From the NCBI GenBank assembly GCA_012728025.1, contig JAAYFX010000224.1, positions 1 to 8,178 of the forward strand: a DNA stretch of 8,178 nucleotides, in the 5' to 3' direction. Both the position numbers and the translations under genes were made by a program. Each line of letters starts with the position of its first letter. The stretch's first letter is position 1. This DNA is from Clostridiales bacterium. GTDB taxonomy: Bacteria; Bacillota; Clostridia; Oscillospirales; Oscillospiraceae. The notes beneath the pieces are model-generated. The model was not told where the DNA came from, did no database searches, and was given only the letters and a program-made list of their open reading frames with translations. Below, piece by piece: positions 3,851-8,178 of this stretch.

Positions 3851-5398
3851 TTGGAAGAAAAAACAGCCGTCATTAAAATGAGGAATATAACAAAATCCTT
3901 TGGCAGTGTTCTGGCAAACGACAAGGTTTGGCTGGACATTTACAAGGGTGAAATTTTAGCGCTTTTAGGTGAAAATGGCAGCGGCAAAACAACTCTTATG
4001 AATATGCTCTCCGGCATTTACTATCCGGATGCCGGTCAGATTTTTATGGGGGAAAACGAGGTTTCCATACGCAGCCCCAAGGATGCTTATGATTTGGGCA
4101 TCGGCATGATACATCAGCATTTTAAGCTTGTGGATGTGCTTACCGCCGCCGAGAATATAATCCTCGGAATGTCGGGAAAGGGCCTTTTGGATATGAGTGC
4201 AGTGAACGAAAAAATCCGTTCCATCTGCTCTCTTTATGGCTTTGATGTTGACCCCGAGCAGAAGATATACGATATGTCAGTTTCCCAGAAGCAGACAGTT
4301 GAGATAATAAAGGTGCTGTATAGGGGCGCCGATATTCTCATTCTTGACGAGCCCACAGCCGTTTTGACCCCTCAGGAAACAGACAAACTTTTCGCCATCC
4401 TGCGGAATATGCGTGATGATGGAAAGGCCGTTATTATCATAACCCACAAGCTTCATGAGGTGGAGGAGCTATCCGACAGGGTTGCCATCCTTCAAAGGGG
4501 CCGCTTTGTGGGAGATACCCTTACAAAAGACACCAATGCCGCCGAAATGACTAATATGATGGTGGGTCATCCGGTTGTTTTAAACATTGAGCGCCCCGAG
4601 CCTGAGAATGTTAAGGAGCGCCTTCGTGTGGAAAACCTCACCATTCGGGATATTGACGGGGTTAAAAAGCTTGATGATGTCTCCTTTTCTGTGGGAAGCG
4701 GCGAAATACTTGGCATTGCAGGCATTTCCGGCTGCGGGCAAAAGGAGCTTTTGGAAGCCATTGCGGGGCTTCAGCCGGCAGAATCCGGCAGCATCTTTTA
4801 TATAGACACCAAAACAGGGGAAAAAGAACCCCTTATCGGTAAAAAGCCCAGAGAAATCAGCGCCATGGGCGTTGCCCTCTCTTTTGTTCCCGAGGACAGG
4901 CTTGGCATGGGTCTTGTGGCAAACATGGACCTTACGGATAATATGATGCTGCGCTCTTTTCGTCGTGGAAAGTCTGTTTTCGCCGACCGAAAATCTCCCA
5001 GAGAGCTTGCCCGCCGTGTTGTAACTGAGCTTTCCGTTAACACTCCCAGTGTGGATACTCCCGTCAGAAAGCTCTCCGGCGGAAACGTCCAGAAAATTCT
5101 CGTAGGCAGAGAAATTTCCTCTGCCCCCACGGTTCTTATGACGGCCTATGCTGTAAGAGGGCTTGATATAAATTCCTCCTACACAATTTATGACCTTATA
5201 AATCAGCAGAAGCAAAAAGGTGTTGCTGTTATTTTTGTCGGTGAGGACTTGGACGTTTTGGTGGAACTTTGCGACAGAATTCTTATCCTCTGCGGCGGTA
5301 AGGTCAGCGGTATTGTTGATGGCCGCAAAACAGATAAACGGGAAATCGGACGGATGATGACAAGTTTGGGAGGTGAAAGCAGTGAACAGCAAGCTTAA
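3851..5398 (+). CDS. Double-NBD ATPase of a nucleoside/purine ABC importer
   Basis: A 515-residue cytoplasmic ATPase with two fused nucleotide-binding domains, the form found in NupA/NupO and other BMP-linked importers. NBD1: Walker A GENGSGKT (40-47), Q-loop Gln89, signature region MSVSQKQ (142-148), Walker B ILILDEP (162-168), switch His199. NBD2: GISGCGQKEL in the Walker A position (291-300), signature LSGGNVQK (408-415), AYAVRGLD (432-439) in place of Walker B plus D-loop, and GED (464-466) in place of the switch His. Thus one composite site (NBD1 Walker motifs with NBD2 signature) looks complete and the other degenerate, as is common in this family. The start is TTG 3851, with AGGAG (3840-3844) 6 nt upstream; an in-frame ATG at 3878 lacks a ribosome binding site. 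The 3' end overlaps the next gene. Confidence 0.93.
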   Translation: MEEKTAVIKMRNITKSFGSVLANDKVWLDIYKGEILALLGENGSGKTTLMNMLSGIYYPDAGQIFMGENEVSIRSPKDAYDLGIGMIHQHFKLVDVLTAAENIILGMSGKGLLDMSAVNEKIRSICSLYGFDVDPEQKIYDMSVSQKQTVEIIKVLYRGADILILDEPTAVLTPQETDKLFAILRNMRDDGKAVIIITHKLHEVEELSDRVAILQRGRFVGDTLTKDTNAAEMTNMMVGHPVVLNIERPEPENVKERLRVENLTIRDIDGVKKLDDVSFSVGSGEILGIAGISGCGQKELLEAIAGLQPAESGSIFYIDTKTGEKEPLIGKKPREISAMGVALSFVPEDRLGMGLVANMDLTDNMMLRSFRRGKSVFADRKSPRELARRVVTELSVNTPSVDTPVRKLSGGNVQKILVGREISSAPTVLMTAYAVRGLDINSSYTIYDLINQQKQKGVAVIFVGEDLDVLVELCDRILILCGGKVSGIVDGRKTDKREIGRMMTSLGGESSEQQA

Positions 5399-6479
5399 AG
5401 AACCCTTTGTGCGCATAACAAAAAGGGAGGACACCCCCCTATTAAAAGCTTGGGGCATAAGGCTTTTTTCCCTGCTTTTGGCCCTTATCACCTGTGCGGG
5501 AATAATTTATCTCATTGTAAAGTTAAACCCCCTTAAGGTATACGTTGCCATGTGGGAAGGGGCCTTCGGCACCTCAAAGCGCTCTTGGATAACAGCAAGA
5601 GATACTATGATGCTCCTTTGCATAGGCGTGGGCCTTGCTCCCGCTTTTAAGATGCGCTTTTGGAACATCGGAGCGGAAGGTCAAATTCTTGCCGGTGGGC
5701 TTGCAACAGCCGCCTGCATGATTTACTTTGGCTCATCCATGCCCACTTGGGCCTTGCTTATCGTATCCTTTGCTGCAAGCTGCATAGCAGGTGCCGTCTG
5801 GGGCTTTGTTCCCGCCGCCTTTAAGGCAAGGTTTGACACCAACGAAACCCTTTTTACCCTTATGATGAATTATGTGGCCATTCAGCTTACATCCTTTTTC
5901 ATAACAAAATGGGAAAACCCCATTGGCTCAAACACTGTGGGCATAATAAATCAATCTACAAAGGCCGGTTGGCTGCCTTCTTTTCTGGGTCAGCAATATA
6001 TGCTTAATGTCATTATAGTTATGACCCTCACAATAGCGGTTTATATTTACCTGCGCTGGTCAAAGCATGGCTATGAGATAGCAGTTGTAGGCGAAAGCGA
6101 GCGCACTGCTAAGTATATCGGCATAAATGTTAAAAAAGTCATCATTCGCACTGTGGCTCTCTCCGGCGGTCTTTGCGGTGTTGCGGGTTTTCTTGCGGTT
6201 TCCGGCGCATCTCACACCATCTCCACAAATACGGCGGGAGGCAGGGGATTTACAGCCATTATAGTTGCTTGGCTTGCCAAGTTTAATCCCCTTGTCATGT
6301 TTTTTGTGTCCCTGCTCCTTGCCTTTTTGCAAAAGGGCGCTGTGGAAATTGCCTCCCGTTATGACCTTAACGACTATGCCTCACAGATGATTACGGGCAT
6401 TATACTGTTTTTCATTTTAGGCAGTGAATTTTTCATAAACTATAAGCTTATTTTCCGAGGAAAAAAGGAGGTAAACTGA
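5382..6479 (+). CDS. Nucleoside ABC transporter permease, first subunit (NupB/NupP-like)
   Basis: A 365-residue multi-pass inner-membrane permease of the BPD_transp_2 family, forming half of the channel with the next gene's product. Family landmarks are FWNIGAEGQ (93-101), NETLFTLMMNY (154-164), the cytoplasmic coupling region VVGESERTAKYIGI (235-248) and GGRGFTAI (286-293). About 8-10 hydrophobic segments are visible. The start is GTG 5382, 6 nt after the Shine-Dalgarno GGGAGGTG; a GTG at 5373 lies within that Shine-Dalgarno. The gene overlaps the end of the ATPase gene by 17 nt, which implies translational coupling. Gene order lipoprotein, ATPase, permease, permease matches the BmpA-NupABC and PnrABCDE-type importers. 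Confidence 0.93.
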   Translation: MNSKLKEPFVRITKREDTPLLKAWGIRLFSLLLALITCAGIIYLIVKLNPLKVYVAMWEGAFGTSKRSWITARDTMMLLCIGVGLAPAFKMRFWNIGAEGQILAGGLATAACMIYFGSSMPTWALLIVSFAASCIAGAVWGFVPAAFKARFDTNETLFTLMMNYVAIQLTSFFITKWENPIGSNTVGIINQSTKAGWLPSFLGQQYMLNVIIVMTLTIAVYIYLRWSKHGYEIAVVGESERTAKYIGINVKKVIIRTVALSGGLCGVAGFLAVSGASHTISTNTAGGRGFTAIIVAWLAKFNPLVMFFVSLLLAFLQKGAVEIASRYDLNDYASQMITGIILFFILGSEFFINYKLIFRGKKEVN

Positions 6480-6480
6480 T

Positions 6481-7452
6481 ATGGCTGGAATTTTATCTCT
6501 TGTTCAGGCGGCAATAGTTTTCGGAACCGTCATCCTCTTTGGTGCCATAGGCGAGATTTTAACGGAAAAATCCGGAAGCCTCAACCTAGGTGTTCCAGGC
6601 ATCATGTATATTGGCGGCATAGCGGGTCTTGCCGGAGCATATTTATATGAAAGCTCTGTTTCAGCGCCGGAGCCTCTGCTCTGCTTTCTAATCGCTCTTT
6701 TTTGCACCCTTATCGCCTCCTGCCTTGCCGGACTTTTATACAGCTTTTTAACCATAAGCCTCAGGGCAAACCAAAATGTAACAGGTCTTACCCTAACCAT
6801 TTTTGGCTCCGGCATTGCAAATCTTTTCGGAGGAGCCATGAACAAAATGGCAGGTGGTGTTGGTCAAATCTCCGTTTCCACAACCAGTGCCGCTTATAGA
6901 ACAACCTTGCCCTTTTTTCGTGGTATAAGCGTTTTAAGCTCCCTTGGGGTTCTTGTATATGTGGCTGTCATCCTTGCCATAGTTATGACATGGTTTCTAA
7001 ATCGGACAAGGGCAGGGCTTAATCTTCGTGCCGTAGGAGAAAACCCTGCAACGGCAGACGCCGCCGGTATAAAGGTCACAAAACTTAAATATATCGCCAC
7101 CTGCACGGGAGCCGCCATAACCGGCCTTGGGGGACTTTATTATGTTTTGGACTATATTAAGGGGACATGGGCAAATGACGGTGGCATAGAAAAACTTGGC
7201 TGGCTTGCCGTTGCCCTTGTTATTTTCGCCCGCTGGAAACCCGTTCACGCCATCTGGGGAAGCTATCTTTTCGGTGTTTTGTTTTGGCTTTATTTCTATA
7301 TCCCCGGCCTTGACAGAAGCTCACAAGAGCTTTTTAAAATGCTGCCTTATATTGTGACTATCGCCGTTTTGGTTATAAGCTCCATGCGTCGCAGCCGTGA
7401 AAACCGCCCTCCCGCTCATCTGGGTCTGCCGTATTTTCGGGAGGAACGCTGA
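6481..7452 (+). CDS. Nucleoside ABC transporter permease, second subunit (NupC/NupQ-like)
   Basis: A 323-residue BPD_transp_2-family membrane protein, partner of the preceding permease. Seen: GEILTEKSGSLNLGVPG (24-40), the first-helix signature of this subunit; NQNVTGLTLTIFG (98-109); the cytoplasmic coupling segment AVGENPATADAAGI (184-197); GWLAVALVIFARW (240-252); and a basic C-terminal tail after about residue 300. AAGGAGGT (6465-6472) lies 8 nt upstream of the ATG, and only one nucleotide separates it from the previous stop codon, so the genes are co-translated. It is the last gene of the importer operon and is followed 2 nt later by a terminator stem. Confidence 0.93.
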   Translation: MAGILSLVQAAIVFGTVILFGAIGEILTEKSGSLNLGVPGIMYIGGIAGLAGAYLYESSVSAPEPLLCFLIALFCTLIASCLAGLLYSFLTISLRANQNVTGLTLTIFGSGIANLFGGAMNKMAGGVGQISVSTTSAAYRTTLPFFRGISVLSSLGVLVYVAVILAIVMTWFLNRTRAGLNLRAVGENPATADAAGIKVTKLKYIATCTGAAITGLGGLYYVLDYIKGTWANDGGIEKLGWLAVALVIFARWKPVHAIWGSYLFGVLFWLYFYIPGLDRSSQELFKMLPYIVTIAVLVISSMRRSRENRPPAHLGLPYFREER

Positions 7453-7454
7453 AT

Positions 7455-7493
7455 ATAAGGAGTCTTTTGGTTTTAACAAAAGACTCCTTATTT
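7455..7493 (+). terminator. Terminator of the nucleoside importer operon
   Basis: ATAAGGAGTCTTTTG (7455-7469) pairs exactly with CAAAAGACTCCTTAT (7477-7491), 15 bp around a 7-nt loop, then TT. It begins just after the stop codon of the second permease gene and closes the operon. Confidence 0.85.
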
Positions 7494-7535
7494 CCACCTT
7501 ATTCCGCTCCTTTTCTTGAAATTCTTCCTTTTCCC

Positions 7536-7564
7536 TTGTGTAAATAAAACTTTTGTAGTAGAAT
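7536..7564 (+). promoter_or_regulatory. Sigma-A-type promoter for the DUF5684-like gene
   Basis: TTGTGT (7536-7541) and TAGAAT (7559-7564) are separated by 17 bp; they match four of six and five of six consensus bases. The pair lies after the importer terminator and about 55 nt before the start codon, so transcription should begin near 7571 with a leader of about 47 nt. Confidence 0.6.
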
Positions 7565-7617
7565 ATTTTAAGGATTTTGAGCATCTGCTATATAAACATT
7601 AATTTGGAGGATATGAT

Positions 7618-8178
7618 ATGGATTATTATGATTATTACTATACTGGAGGCGATGTGTATTCCGGTATGCCTCAGGTTATGTCAGCGGTTTGGATTGTCCT
7701 TCTTATTCCAGCCCTAGTCATTTTAGGTCTTACAATCGCCGCCAACTGGAAGCTCTATGAAAAAGCCGGCGAACCGGGCTGGGCGGCCATCGTCCCCTTT
7801 TATAACTCTTACACATTATATAAAATAACTTGGGGTAATGGCTGGTTTTTTCTCCTTATCCTCATACCTTTTGTAAGCTTTGTTATCTACATAATCACCA
7901 TGGTTAAGCTCTCCCAAGCCTTTGGCAAAGACGGAGCTTGGGCTGTGGGGCTGATATTTTTAAATATTATTTTCCTTTGCATAATGGCCTTTAGCAAGGA
8001 AACCCAATATGTCGGAGTAAGTGGTGGTTCTGCCGCTGCCGCCGGCGGTGGTGGCTACGGCCCCAACGGTCAGCAGGGCTTCCAAAATCCATATTCTGCC
8101 GGCAACCAAACCTATCGCCAGCCCAGCTCCCAAAATCCGGACTACTATTATCAGCCCACGGCGGGAGCTTATCCAAAC
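7618..8178 (+). CDS. DUF5684-like membrane protein, partial at its 3' end
   Basis: An open frame of 187 codons with no stop before the right edge. The N-terminus is tyrosine-rich (MDYYDYYYTGGDVYSG). Three hydrophobic segments follow at about 21-43, 76-96 and 107-125. Between the first two is WKLYEKAGEPGWAAIVPFYN (44-63), the hallmark of DUF5684-type proteins, and KLSQAFGKDGAWAVGL (97-112) matches the second conserved block. From about residue 133 the chain becomes low-complexity (Gly, Ala, Gln, Asn, Pro, Tyr), presumably exposed at the surface or cytoplasmic. The function is unknown. The start is ATG 7618, 7 nt after TTGGAGG (7604-7610); the ATG at 7613 is too close and out of frame. It has its own promoter and is not part of the importer operon. 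Confidence 0.85.
   Translation, partial: MDYYDYYYTGGDVYSGMPQVMSAVWIVLLIPALVILGLTIAANWKLYEKAGEPGWAAIVPFYNSYTLYKITWGNGWFFLLILIPFVSFVIYIITMVKLSQAFGKDGAWAVGLIFLNIIFLCIMAFSKETQYVGVSGGSAAAAGGGGYGPNGQQGFQNPYSAGNQTYRQPSSQNPDYYYQPTAGAYPN

Noticed and set aside
4580..5491. 303-codon open frame on the minus strand
   Set aside because: It lies antisense to the ATPase gene, resembles no known family, and has no credible ribosome binding site; the + strand frame carries all ABC motifs.
1..8178. CRISPR arrays, tRNA or rRNA genes, insertion sequences, phage or toxin-antitoxin genes
   Set aside because: No regularly spaced repeats, cloverleaf-like sequence, transposase or integrase frames, or terminal inverted repeats were seen; gene content is ordinary core metabolism and transport.

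Overview
The window looks like chromosomal DNA of a low-to-mid GC Bacillota, most likely a clostridium (Oscillospirales or a relative; this placement is tentative). The grounds are strong AGGAGG-type ribosome binding sites, frequent GTG and TTG starts, many U-tailed hairpin terminators, a Noc-type ParB protein, a purine riboswitch and a BMP-type nucleoside importer. Every supported gene is on the + strand.

Layout: (1) nt 1-77 hold no supportable gene. (2) A small DUF378 membrane protein (120-332) has its ribosome binding site inside a leader hairpin and is followed by a strong terminator. (3) A Noc/ParB-family DNA-binding protein (540-1364) has no parA partner here and ends at a hairpin. (4) xpt, xanthine phosphoribosyltransferase, starts at a GTG (1575-2144). 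(5) A guanine-type purine riboswitch aptamer (2183-2251), a spacer hairpin and an intrinsic terminator (2291-2316) lie between xpt and the next gene. (6) Then come a BMP/PnrA-like lipoprotein (2384-3628), a 222-nt gap carrying three consecutive hairpins, a double-NBD ABC ATPase with a TTG start (3851-5398), and two BPD_transp_2-type permeases (5382-6479 and 6481-7452) closed by a perfect-stem terminator. (7) A DUF5684-like membrane protein starts at 7618 behind its own promoter and runs off the right edge.

How the parts work together: the lipoprotein should capture purine nucleosides or bases outside the cell, the two permeases form the channel, and the ATPase drives uptake. Xpt then converts xanthine, or guanine less well, to a nucleotide using PRPP. 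The riboswitch would shut the importer off when guanine or hypoxanthine is plentiful. Unlike the classic Bacillus arrangement, the riboswitch is downstream of xpt, so it controls the importer and not the salvage enzyme. Inside the importer operon, tandem hairpins after the lipoprotein gene probably allow more lipoprotein than ATPase and permease to be made.

I found no clear evidence of a wholly new system. The most unusual signals are RNA-level: the hairpin covering the DUF378 translation start, a possible antiterminator that uses the riboswitch ligand-pocket strand, a G/G change at two aptamer core positions, and the three-hairpin gap. At protein level, the Noc homologue keeps Noc-type DNA-reading residues but lacks an obvious N-terminal membrane-binding helix. 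All structures were derived by hand pairing, not by folding software.
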